From Wukongibacter sp050859025 (GTDB lineage: Bacteria > Bacillota > Clostridia > Peptostreptococcales > Caminicellaceae): 64,000 nt of DNA. Under the pieces are notes generated by a model. It was not told where the DNA came from and searched no databases. It saw only the letters and a list, made by a program, of their open reading frames with translations. The stretch's first letter is position 1, and every line of letters begins with the position of its first letter. The stretch spans positions 1,426,001-1,490,000 of the forward strand of contig NZ_CP138200.1 of NCBI RefSeq assembly GCF_050859025.1, given 5' to 3'. The translations under genes and the position numbers were made by a program. Positions 55,638 to 63,656 of this stretch are shown here, piece by piece.

Positions 55638-56110
55638 TGGATAGAAAATTCTGGAGAAAAGATAAAATAAGTTCTATTGTAGTTTCAATTGGTTTAGCTG
55701 TATATGTATCTTTTTTGATATGGCGAATGTTTTTTTATGCATATAGGGATGTATACAGAGTCAAGAGTAGTAACTTAGAATATAATCTGATTCCATTTAA
55801 AACAATTACTAATTTTATCATGCATTTTAAGAGTTATAATTTAGAAGTTTTGTTATATAATATTTTAGGGAATATTATAGTGTTTATACCATTAGGTTTA
55901 TTGATTTCTTCTATATTAAAAGAAAAGAAAAATGCCATAAAGACCATGACGGTTTCTTTGCTTTTCATACTATGTGCAGAAACTATGCAGTTGGTACTTA
56001 GAGTCGGAGTATTTGATATAGACGATATAGTCCTAAATTTAGTGGGCTGCTATATTGGACACATTGGATTTAGGAAGATTAGAAAATACTATAAAGGGGA
56101 TGTTTCATAG
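55637..56110 (+). CDS. VanZ-like membrane protein
   Basis: 157 residues, about four membrane segments, with the VanZ-type pattern NLIPFKTI, LLYNILGNIIVFIPLGLL, AETMQLVLRVGVFDIDDIVLNLVGCYIG. Its ATG overlaps the stop codon of the preceding gene by one base, implying translational coupling. VanZ proteins affect sensitivity to teicoplanin-like glycopeptides and lipoglycopeptides in some bacteria. The role here is unknown. Confidence 0.85.
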   Translation: MDRKFWRKDKISSIVVSIGLAVYVSFLIWRMFFYAYRDVYRVKSSNLEYNLIPFKTITNFIMHFKSYNLEVLLYNILGNIIVFIPLGLLISSILKEKKNAIKTMTVSLLFILCAETMQLVLRVGVFDIDDIVLNLVGCYIGHIGFRKIRKYYKGDVS

Positions 56111-56149
56111 GGGCTTCTTATGAAGACTCCCTATAATTAAGGAGAAAAA

Positions 56150-56557
56150 ATGAATATAAAAAGCTTACATCATATTTGCATTCAAACTGAAAAATATTGT
56201 GAATCCCTTGATTTCTATACAAGAATATTGGGATTTGAAATTATTAAAGAAAGTAAAAATTTTCATAGGAGAGAATATAATACATGGCTTAGACTTGAAA
56301 ATTTTATGATTGAGCTGCAAACTCCCAAAAAAGGTGATAAATTAAAGGAATGGAATTCATTAAATGAAGGTCCCGTGCATCTATGTTTTTTAGTTGAAAA
56401 TGTTTCAAAGGAATATAGCTTGATTAAAGAAAAAGGATATACCAACTTTAAAGTTAAGAATGGAAAAGAAATATATAGGGTAGAAAATGGATATCTTTTT
56501 AAAATTAAGGCACCAGAAGGAACTGAAATAGAAATCAGAGATAATTCGGAAATTTAA
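56150..56557 (+). CDS. VOC-superfamily (glyoxalase/bleomycin-resistance-like) protein
   Basis: 135 residues. SLHHICIQTEKYCESLDFYTRILGFEI at the start (first metal His), ELQTP, GPVHLCFLVENV and KAPEGTEIEIRD at the end form two beta-alpha-beta-beta-beta modules. Metal positions (His, Glu, His, Glu) are largely present, so it could be a metal-dependent lyase or dioxygenase or a drug-binding protein. AAGGAG ribosome site. No pathway context. Confidence 0.82.
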   Translation: MNIKSLHHICIQTEKYCESLDFYTRILGFEIIKESKNFHRREYNTWLRLENFMIELQTPKKGDKLKEWNSLNEGPVHLCFLVENVSKEYSLIKEKGYTNFKVKNGKEIYRVENGYLFKIKAPEGTEIEIRDNSEI

Positions 56558-56679
56558 TACAGGTCACCAACATTAGAATGAAATAAAATTGGTTACCTAT
56601 AGATATAAATACAAGCATTTGGTATAATATACTCAGAGTATTATTAGAGTATTATTTATATAAGAAAGGTGGAAAATTC

Positions 56680-56778
56680 ATGAATCCAAGAACAAAGAAA
56701 ACTGTTGCAATTACTGTGGCTGCACTTATGGTTTTAGGATTATTTTCAAGTATAATATCAGCATTTGCAGCACTATAA
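56680..56778 (+). CDS. 32-residue membrane peptide
   Basis: ATG 56680 behind AAGAAAGGTGG. Sequence begins MNPRTKKTVAITVAALMVL and ends with a second hydrophobic stretch, ISAFAAL. One membrane span with a positively charged N-terminus. A TATAAT-like box (GGTATAAT near 56621) lies upstream. It ends 3 bp from the T-run side of the minus-strand RNA terminator, so the two units converge. It might be a small membrane regulator or a type I toxin-like peptide. No family identified. Confidence 0.6.
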   Translation: MNPRTKKTVAITVAALMVLGLFSSIISAFAAL

Positions 56779-56780
56779 AT

Positions 56781-57222
56781 AAAAAAATAGATCAAGAACA
56801 TAACGATCTACCTTGCACCATTATAGATAGCTTTGTACCTAGCTACGATCTTTCGACCGCAACCAAGCAGGTCACCACCCATAATGATGGTTCGTTCGAC
56901 CCTACATGATATCTTAACAACCCTATACAATCTTTCGACTGTATAGAATCATTGGCAGTAATCTAGATCACTAGAATACTACGTCGACACCATGAAGAAT
57001 CTTAGCTCGACCCTATATGATAGGTTGGGATCATATTACGATAATACAAGGTACGACCGTAATACAACCTTTCCCAACCATATAGAATCTTCCCTCCGAC
57101 TGCATACTCGCCCTATAAGACCAATATACAATCTTTGGCCGACCCATATACACCCCTTTTTAAAGAGCATATATAAATCTTGGCTCAACCGTCATGTCCC
57201 CGATATTATATATTATGGACAA
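56781..57222 (-). ncRNA. Large structured RNA, tandem copy A
   Basis: Read on the minus strand: TTTACA (57252-57257) and TATATT/TATTCT boxes, then ~440 nt ending in a terminator (56788-56793 with 56805-56810, then seven U). Hairpins include a 10-bp stem capped by GAAA (56923-56946) and one at 56845-56860, also GAAA-capped. A GGUUGGG/CCCAACC helix encloses interleaved pairs (UAUUACG/CGUAAUA and AAGGU/ACCUU), a candidate pseudoknot at 57034-57071. Repeated apical loops of R-GUC...GAUU type occur about seven times. No coding pattern. Class unknown to me. Confidence 0.75.
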
Positions 57223-57275
57223 TATTTTAGAATATATACAGAATGAAAAAGTGTAAAATTTTCCAATAAAAAGTC

Positions 57276-57716
57276 AAAAAAAGAATCGAGAACATAACGA
57301 TTTACCTTGCACCATTATAGATAACTTATTACCTGAGATTAATCTTCCGACTAAGCACAAGCAAATCACCACCTATAATGATGGTTCGTTCAACCCTACA
57401 TGATATCTTAACAACCCTATACAATCTTTCGACTGTATAGAATCATTGGCAGTATCCTAAATCACCAGAATACTACATCGACACCATAGAGAATCTTAGC
57501 TCGACCCTATATGATAGGTTGGGATCATATTACGATAATACAAGGTACGACCGTAATACAACCTTTCCCAACCATATAGAATCTTCCCTCCGACTGCATA
57601 CTCGCCACACAAGACCAATATACAATCTTTGGCCGACCTATAAACACCCCCTATTAAGGAGCATATATAAATCTTGGCTCAACCGTCATGTCCCCGACAT
57701 TATATATTATGGACAA
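57276..57716 (-). ncRNA. Large structured RNA, tandem copy B
   Basis: Copy of the preceding RNA at a constant offset of 494 bp. Promoter-like boxes (TTTACA at 57746-57751) and a terminator (57284-57288 with 57298-57302, then U-run at 57276-57282). The hairpin at 57339-57354 keeps its stem through compensatory changes relative to copy A (C-G to U-A, G-C to A-U), and its GAAA loop becomes GGAA, still GNRA. This covariation supports selection on RNA structure. Both copies are oriented the same way and probably transcribed separately. Confidence 0.75.
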
Positions 57717-57815
57717 TATTTAGAAATATATACGAAGTGAAATTATGTAAAATTTTCTAATTTGCTATGGTATATATTCAAATTTTATTTATATAAGACT
57801 ATGTTTAATTAAAAC

Positions 57816-57998
57816 TCAGTCTTTATTACTTTTTTCTACAAAGGCCTGACATGATTTTCCGGAGCTTTTGAGGACGGCTATTGAAGGAATGAGCTGAGTT
57901 TTAAAAACAAAATACTTACATCCCTTTGGATTATTTGGATCCCATGTTATATAAAAATATTTGCATTTAAAACAATTTACTCTATTATTTTTTTCCAT
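57816..57998 (-). CDS. Small Cys-rich conserved clostridial protein
   Basis: 60 residues. VNCFKCKYFYITWDPNNPKGCKYFVFKTQ, best read as CFKCKYF, WDPNNPKGCKYF and SGKSCQAF, has a C-x2-C...C...C spacing suggestive of a small zinc site. This short family is common in Clostridia and is usually annotated as hypothetical or, misleadingly, uracil-DNA glycosylase-like. AGGAG ribosome site. The next gene upstream in transcription (metallophosphoesterase) ends 2 bp before it starts, so they form one operon. Confidence 0.75.
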   Translation of the reverse strand: MEKNNRVNCFKCKYFYITWDPNNPKGCKYFVFKTQLIPSIAVLKSSGKSCQAFVEKSNKD

Positions 57999-58000
57999 AA

Positions 58001-58819
58001 TTAATCTCCTGTTAATGTAATAAAGCTAACTTTGCTTCTGTTTAAAAATCTAATTGGAAGAGAACTGGTTCCTAAACCACTATTTATATATAGTAGTGTG
58101 TTGCTCTTGAGCTTATAAAGTCCCATATCATACTTTGGAAAATATCCCTGTCCTGGAGCAATAATTCCGCCTAGGAAGGGAAGACGAATTTGACCTCCAT
58201 GAGTATGACCGCATATGATTAAATCACATGGTAAATTATCCTTCTTAAATATAATATTAGGCGAATGAGAAAGTAATAAGGTAAAGCTATTGTTCTCAAT
58301 GCTTTTAAAAGCCTTATGAAGATCATCATGACTTGTATAGGGATCATCAATCCCACAAACATTTATTGAAAAATTATGCTTCGTAATAATCTCATTTGAG
58401 TTATTTATAATTTTTATTTTTCTTCCTTCAAGCCCCTTTAAAAAATCCTCAACTTTATGATTTCTCCATTCATGATTACCAGATACAAAATAAATATTAC
58501 TATTTATTTTAACTAATGCTTCAATAAAACGATAAATATTTTTAAAGTCCTTAGTTTTTCCATCGATAATATCTCCAGTAAGAGCAATAATATCGGGCTT
58601 CATTTCCTTTATATCATTCAACAACCTTCTAATGTTACGAGAAAGCTTCATATTATGAATATCTGAAATATGAAGTATTTTTAGTGTTTTGCTCTTAGGA
58701 AGTTTTTTTGATTTTAAAACTATATTTTCGATCTTTGGATAGCTGACTTCAAAATATATATCGACAATTAAAAAGAAAACTATGATTGAAAGTGTAATAA
58801 GTGCTTTTTTGATATCCAT
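58001..58819 (-). CDS. Membrane-anchored metallophosphoesterase (YkuE-like)
   Basis: 272 residues with an N-terminal membrane anchor (ALITLSIIVFFLIVDIYF). Calcineurin-like metal motifs in order: LHISDIHN, ALTGDIID, VSGNHEWR, LLSHSPN and ICGHTHGGQ, with the dinuclear metal ligands all present. YkuE and relatives hydrolyse UDP-sugars or phospholipid head groups at the envelope. The exact substrate is unknown. Catalytic face predicted cytoplasmic or extracellular depending on anchor topology. Confidence 0.88.
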   Translation of the reverse strand: MDIKKALITLSIIVFFLIVDIYFEVSYPKIENIVLKSKKLPKSKTLKILHISDIHNMKLSRNIRRLLNDIKEMKPDIIALTGDIIDGKTKDFKNIYRFIEALVKINSNIYFVSGNHEWRNHKVEDFLKGLEGRKIKIINNSNEIITKHNFSINVCGIDDPYTSHDDLHKAFKSIENNSFTLLLSHSPNIIFKKDNLPCDLIICGHTHGGQIRLPFLGGIIAPGQGYFPKYDMGLYKLKSNTLLYINSGLGTSSLPIRFLNRSKVSFITLTGD

Positions 58820-58958
58820 TTTCTTTGTCCACCTTATTAATAATTAAGATAAAGGTTCCCATTTCTAAATATTATACCATTTTATAACTATAACATCCCC
58901 CATAATTTAACATTAATATATTATGAATATCCAAGGGAAATAGTGCAAAAAATTTAGA

Positions 58959-59062
58959 TATAGGGATTTAAATAGAGACTTTAATTTATACATGTTCAAA
59001 ACTCCCAGAAACGCTGAGTATTTGTACATGTATAAATTAAAGTTTTGACTGGAATCTCTATA
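58959..59062. repeat. 104-bp palindromic repeat element, copy 4
   Basis: TATAGGGATTTAAATAGAGAC to GACTGGAATCTCTATA, 104 bp. The centre is the reverse complement of copy 2 with few changes. Fills much of the 313-bp gap (58820-59132), which otherwise holds only AT-rich DNA and the AAGGTGAT ribosome site of the next gene. Confidence 0.85.
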
Positions 59063-59132
59063 ATGGAGTTTTTGGTAAAGATATTGATATGCTTATAATT
59101 TGCTATGTATTATAAAAAATTAAGGTGATATT

Positions 59133-59981
59133 ATGAAAAATATAGGCTTAGTGTTACAGGGTGGAGGAATGAGGGGCGTTTATACGTCCGGTGTTTTAGA
59201 TTTTTTTATGGATAAGGATTTATATTTTCCATACACTATTGCAGTATCAGCTGGAGCGTGTAATGCTATATCTTACATAGGAAAACAAAGAGGTCTTGGT
59301 AAAAAGGTTTGTGTAGGTTATATTATAGATAACAAGTGTATAAGCTACAAGAACTTATTGACCAAGGGTAGCATTCTTGAGATGGATCGTATATTTAATG
59401 ATATACCAAATGAGCTTGAGCCCTTTAAATTCGATGAAACTGGCAATACCACAGGTAAGCTTATTGTAACCGCTACCGATTGCCACACTGGAGCCCCCGT
59501 CTATATAGATAGGGATGAATGTGAAGATATTATAACCGCAGTTAAAGCATCGAGTAGTATTCCCTTTCTAACAAAGCCCGTTGAATTTCAAAAAAGGAGA
59601 TTACTTGATGGCGGCGTTACAGATCCTATTCCCATAAAGAAAGCTATAAAAGATGGAAATCATAAGAATGTAGTTGTATTAACCAATGAAGATGGATATA
59701 ACCAAAAGCCTTTTAAAATGAAATGGGTGGCAAAAAGAATTTATCCAGACTATATAGAGTTAATCAATGCGATTTTAGATTCCCACAAGCTATATGAGGA
59801 AACTATAGATTACATAAATGAACTTGAAGATAAGGGACAGGTATTTGTAATTAGACCAAGTAGATATCTTAAGTTAAAAACCTTTGATAGAAACTCAAAG
59901 AAAATGGAGTTATTATATCAATTAGGCTATAAGGATGCTGAGGATAAATATGATGAACTTATAAAATGGATTCAATCCTGA
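59133..59981 (+). CDS. Patatin-like phospholipase
   Basis: 282 residues. Oxyanion hole GGGMRGVYTSGV near the start, nucleophile elbow VSAGACNA (Ser about residue 45, with Ala where many members have the first Gly), and the catalytic Asp in LLDGGVTDPIP. This is the Ser-Asp dyad of patatin-type lipid acyl hydrolases (RssA/YjjU-like). No signal peptide, so intracellular. The physiological lipid is unknown. Confidence 0.88.
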   Translation: MKNIGLVLQGGGMRGVYTSGVLDFFMDKDLYFPYTIAVSAGACNAISYIGKQRGLGKKVCVGYIIDNKCISYKNLLTKGSILEMDRIFNDIPNELEPFKFDETGNTTGKLIVTATDCHTGAPVYIDRDECEDIITAVKASSSIPFLTKPVEFQKRRLLDGGVTDPIPIKKAIKDGNHKNVVVLTNEDGYNQKPFKMKWVAKRIYPDYIELINAILDSHKLYEETIDYINELEDKGQVFVIRPSRYLKLKTFDRNSKKMELLYQLGYKDAEDKYDELIKWIQS

Positions 59982-60105
59982 TATTTTCAGATTCTAGACT
60001 ATAAGGGAAGGCTATTGTGAGATATTCCTTTATGAATAATTCACAAATTCCCCTAACACATTTTTAACAGTCCCAAAAACACCAATAGAAGATTTTTACC
60101 ATTAA

Positions 60106-62841
60106 ATGTCATACTTATGTATAGGTATGGCATATTATTTTATATACAGAAATAAAAAATTTAATTGTTCTAATTTTTTAAGCGAAGGGGTGGGGACCAT
60201 TCAAGACATCATTAGTGTAACGGAAATGAAATGTAAGCAATGCTATTCATGTGTAAGAAATTGTCCTGTTAATGCCGTACAAATAAGTAACGGACAAGCT
60301 AAAATTTTACACTCTAGGTGCATAAACTGTGGTAAATGTGTAAAGTGCTGTCCGCAAAATGCCAAGGTAGTTATAGATAGCAAGTCTAGGGCATTAAATA
60401 TATTACAAGAGAATAGGATGGTTATTGCTTGTTTGGCACCTTCTTTTATAAGCAGCTTCTACCCCCATTCATATAAAAAAGTAGTAGGAGCCCTAAAGAA
60501 GCTTGGATTTACAGAGGTTTGGGAGGTTGCTGTGGGTGCTGAGGTTTTGTCAAAGCAAATAGACAGCTTTGCTAGGAATAATCTAGATAAAACCTATCTA
60601 TCTACTGCATGTCCAGCCTTTGTCAACATGATTGAAAAGCATTATCCTGAGCTTATAGAAAATCTATTACCTTTTGTATCTCCAATGATCGCTGCAGGGA
60701 AGGCTATAAGGGAAGAAAAAAAGGACAGCGAATTAAAGATAATCTTTATAGGACCATGTATAGCAAAAAAAGCTGAAGCTATGGAGCCGCAATTTGATGG
60801 AATAATTAATTCGGTGTTGACCTTTAAGGAGATAAAGCAGATATTTATTGAAAAGGATATAGATATCAATAAGGTCTCGGAGAAAGAATTTGATAGTTCA
60901 AAATGTTCAAAGGGAAAATTGTTTCCCCTTGATGGAGGAATGATGTACAATCTTGATATTTTAAAGGAATTGGACAAGAATGAATATACATCTGTAGCTG
61001 GTGATAGGGAATGTTTAGATCTATTAAATCTTATATCCAAAGACAAAATATCGACTAAAATAGTAGATTGTTTAATGTGTGACGGATGTATAGAGGGACC
61101 TAAAATTAACAATGATACAAATCATTATGAAAAAATTAATGAGATATATGATTTCTATAATTGTACCGCTAATGAGGACATACAGCTTAATTATGAAGTT
61201 GATTTATCAAGAACCTATAGAAATAGAAGGAGTATACTTCCCTTTCCTTCTGAAGAAGAGATAAGAAAAATTTTGGAAATGACAAACAAACTTTGTGAGG
61301 AGGATGAACTAAACTGTGGGGCCTGTGGATACAGTACCTGTAGAGATAAAGCCATAGCTGTAGGTCAGGGAATTGCGGAACTGGATATGTGCCTACCCTA
61401 TTTAATATCTAAAAAGACTAAGCTTATTGAAGAGATATCCGACAGGTATACAGAAATAAAAATCCTCAAGGATGAACTAGAAACAATAATCGAATCCTCA
61501 TATGATGGCATAGTTGTAACTGATGGTGATGGAAAGGTGCTAAAGATCAATACAGCATGGATAAAAATGGTTGGTTATGAAAAAAAAGAGCATAAGGAGT
61601 TAGTAATAGGTATGGAAGAAGAGGGAGTTATATTTCCTTCTGCAACTCTATTAGCTCTGAAAGAAAAAAGAAGAGTATCATTTATTCAAAACTCGTCAAA
61701 TGGAAAACGATTCTTGGCAACTGGAACTCCAATATTTGATGAAAACGGAAAGATAAAAAGGGTAGTTACAAATATAAGGGATATAGATGAATTAAACAAA
61801 TTAAGAAAACAAATAGAAGAAACCATGAAGCTTGAAAAATATTATGAAAAGGAAAAAAAATCAGATGATTTAAGCTTCCATAGTGAAAATATAGTAGCTA
61901 ATAGCATTGAATTTGGAAATATTCTTCGAACAGCAAGCAATGTGGCTGATGTAGATTCAACTATTCTTATCTTAGGAGAGTCGGGGGTTGGTAAAGAGGT
62001 TGTTGCAAACTTTATCCATAAGCTAAGTAAAAGAAAGGAAAGCTCCTTTATCAAGATAAATTGTGGGGCCATACCTGAGAATCTTATAGAATCTGAACTA
62101 TTTGGATATGAAACAGGGGCCTTTACCGGAGCCAATAAAAAGGGAAAATATGGTCTCATAGAGCTGGCCCATGAAGGAACCCTATTTCTCGATGAAATAG
62201 GAGATTTACCCTTAAATTTACAGGTCAAATTATTAAGGGTAATACAAGAGAGAAGTTTGACTAGACTTGGAGGAGTGATTGAAAGGGATGTCGATGTAAG
62301 AATTATTGCAGCGACAAATAGAGACTTAAAAAAAATGGTCGCTGAAGGAGAGTTTAGATCGGACCTATATTACCGATTAAATGTAGTTCCCCTAGATATT
62401 CCACCCCTAAGAAAAAGAAAATCAGATATATTACCCCTTTGCCATCATTTTATAGAAATTTTCAATAAGAAATATTTATGCAACAAAGATATTACATCGG
62501 ATGTGGAAAAAATATTTTTAAACTATAGTTGGCCGGGAAATATAAGGGAGCTAGAAAATATCATCGAAAGACTTATTGTAACTACTAATAAGGACTTGAT
62601 AGAAGAAAAGGATCTGCCAATATTTTTACTAGAAGAGGATAATTCAATAGAAAAAATAAAACTAGAAGGAATAATGCCTTTAAAAGAAGCAACAGAAATA
62701 TTAGAAAAGAAATTGATTGAAAAGGTATATAAAAGGTATAATACCACCTATGAAATGGCCAATGCCTTAGGGGTAAATCAATCTACTATTGTTAGAAAAA
62801 TACAAAAATATCTAAAGAGTAATGCATTAAAGCATAATTAA
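60106..62841 (+). CDS. Sigma-54 activator with [FeFe]-hydrogenase-like sensor, Fe-S and PAS domains
   Basis: 911 residues, start uncertain: ATG 60106 lacks a clear ribosome site and translation may begin later (e.g. near 60226, MKCKQCYSC). Order: two 4Fe-4S ferredoxin motifs (CKQCYSCVRNCP, CINCGKCVKCCP), H-cluster-like domain with TACPAF, IFIGPCIAKKAEA and CLMCDGCIEGP, a further Fe-S module (CGACGYSTC), a PAS domain (~455-560), AAA+ sigma-54 domain (GESGVGKE, ETGAFTGA, FLDEIGDLPL) and Fis-type HTH. Only one Cys is present in the TSCCP position, as in sensory hydrogenases. Probably senses H2 or redox state and activates the downstream operon. Confidence 0.85.
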   Translation: MSYLCIGMAYYFIYRNKKFNCSNFLSEGVGTIQDIISVTEMKCKQCYSCVRNCPVNAVQISNGQAKILHSRCINCGKCVKCCPQNAKVVIDSKSRALNILQENRMVIACLAPSFISSFYPHSYKKVVGALKKLGFTEVWEVAVGAEVLSKQIDSFARNNLDKTYLSTACPAFVNMIEKHYPELIENLLPFVSPMIAAGKAIREEKKDSELKIIFIGPCIAKKAEAMEPQFDGIINSVLTFKEIKQIFIEKDIDINKVSEKEFDSSKCSKGKLFPLDGGMMYNLDILKELDKNEYTSVAGDRECLDLLNLISKDKISTKIVDCLMCDGCIEGPKINNDTNHYEKINEIYDFYNCTANEDIQLNYEVDLSRTYRNRRSILPFPSEEEIRKILEMTNKLCEEDELNCGACGYSTCRDKAIAVGQGIAELDMCLPYLISKKTKLIEEISDRYTEIKILKDELETIIESSYDGIVVTDGDGKVLKINTAWIKMVGYEKKEHKELVIGMEEEGVIFPSATLLALKEKRRVSFIQNSSNGKRFLATGTPIFDENGKIKRVVTNIRDIDELNKLRKQIEETMKLEKYYEKEKKSDDLSFHSENIVANSIEFGNILRTASNVADVDSTILILGESGVGKEVVANFIHKLSKRKESSFIKINCGAIPENLIESELFGYETGAFTGANKKGKYGLIELAHEGTLFLDEIGDLPLNLQVKLLRVIQERSLTRLGGVIERDVDVRIIAATNRDLKKMVAEGEFRSDLYYRLNVVPLDIPPLRKRKSDILPLCHHFIEIFNKKYLCNKDITSDVEKIFLNYSWPGNIRELENIIERLIVTTNKDLIEEKDLPIFLLEEDNSIEKIKLEGIMPLKEATEILEKKLIEKVYKRYNTTYEMANALGVNQSTIVRKIQKYLKSNALKHN

Positions 62842-62856
62842 ATGCATACATGCATT

Positions 62857-62881
62857 AAAAAGCGTCTATAGGACGCTTTTT
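62857..62881 (+). terminator. Terminator after the sigma-54 activator gene
   Basis: AAAAAGCGTC (62857-62866) with GACGCTTTTT (62872-62881), followed by T-rich DNA. Just upstream, ATGCATACATGCAT (62842-62855) is a small palindrome that could be an activator binding site, but this is untested. Confidence 0.8.
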
Positions 62882-62942
62882 CTATTTGTAATTTCTGAAG
62901 GATAGCTTCTCAGAAATAGGTTAATCTTTAAAAATTTAATCG

Positions 62943-63139
62943 AAAAAGCCTATTCCTAGGCTTTTCAGATTGTTGACAAAGTCAACAAGATGATAGGCTG
63001 TTGAGAAATCTGAAGTTCGAGGCGTGCTGAAATCAAGAGACCGCAGCGTATATAGACATACGTAAGGGTTCTTGATTGAAGCGACAACGAAGAAATTCAG
63101 GTTTGTCATCAGCCTGAAAAGCCTAGGAATAGGCTTTTT
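62943..63139. repeat. 197-bp palindromic intergenic element
   Basis: Perfect 26-bp terminal inverted repeats (62943-62968 and 63114-63139). Each arm is itself a hairpin (AGCCTA-TTCC-TAGGCT), and the right one is followed by a T-run, so it also terminates transcription. The interior has further complementarity (TCAAGA / TCTTGA, ATTCAG / CTGAAT-like) and a CAGCGTATATAGACATACG segment. Resembles dispersed palindromic elements that I have seen in clostridial genomes, probably a non-autonomous mobile element. Confidence 0.7.
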
Positions 63140-63231
63140 TTTGTTGAGAAAATCACTTGATAACGACTAAAAAGCATAAAAAATTGAATTTTAAAAGAAA
63201 AATTAAAAAAGGACAAGCTATTTACATAATT

Positions 63232-63246
63232 TGGCACAAAATATGC
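63232..63246 (+). promoter_or_regulatory. Sigma-54 (-24/-12) promoter
   Basis: TGGCAC (63232-63237) and ATGC ending at 63246 keep GG and GC exactly 12 bp apart, matching TGGCAC-N5-TTGC apart from A for the first T. It sits about 40 bp before the hydrogenase operon ATG. The activator encoded just upstream is the natural partner. Confidence 0.8.
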
Positions 63247-63285
63247 AATATAAGGAAGTACCAAATAAAAAGGGAGGATTACAGT

Positions 63286-63642
63286 ATGAGCTATATGGAT
63301 ATTTATAATGATTTAAGAGAAAAAGCTGAAGAAGCTGTAGCCAATAGAAGAAAAGGAAACATAAGGGCAGTTCTAAATTATTCTATGTGCAGTGTAAGCG
63401 TTGGGGCAAATGAAGTGCTTAGAGCATTACAGGAGGTGGTAACTGAAGGAGAATTTGATAATGTGATAATTGAGACTACTGGATGTGCTGGACTTTGTTC
63501 TAAGGAGCCAATACTAGAGATATATATGCCAAATGGAGAAAGGTATACCTATGAATTTGTTACAGCCAAAAAGGCAAGAAGAATAATTGTTTCCCATACT
63601 ATGTATAATGAGCACGTAGATGAATGGCTTCTAAAAATGTAA
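63286..63642 (+). CDS. Thioredoxin-like [2Fe-2S] ferredoxin-type protein of the hydrogenase operon
   Basis: 118 residues from ATG 63286 behind AGGGAGG. The open frame from 63157 would start upstream of the sigma-54 promoter and is rejected. Thioredoxin-like [2Fe-2S] fold with NYSMCSVSVGANEV and TTGCAGLCSKEP. Only three of the four usual cluster cysteines are visible, as the first Cys of the C-x4-C pair is missing. Similar small subunits accompany bifurcating [FeFe] hydrogenases (HydB N-terminal region). First gene after the promoter. Confidence 0.75.
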   Translation: MSYMDIYNDLREKAEEAVANRRKGNIRAVLNYSMCSVSVGANEVLRALQEVVTEGEFDNVIIETTGCAGLCSKEPILEIYMPNGERYTYEFVTAKKARRIIVSHTMYNEHVDEWLLKM

Positions 63643-63656
63643 AGGGGGTAGGCGGT

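Noticed and set aside
56992..57246. Open frame (84 codons) in unit A, with a similar frame at 57519-57740
   Set aside because: No ribosome site. The repeated ATCTT...CGAC words occur in different reading frames, differences between copies preserve base pairing rather than amino acids, and terminators face the other strand.
63157..63285. Longer N-terminus of the first hydrogenase-operon gene
   Set aside because: It would start upstream of the sigma-54 promoter. ATG 63286 has the ribosome site.
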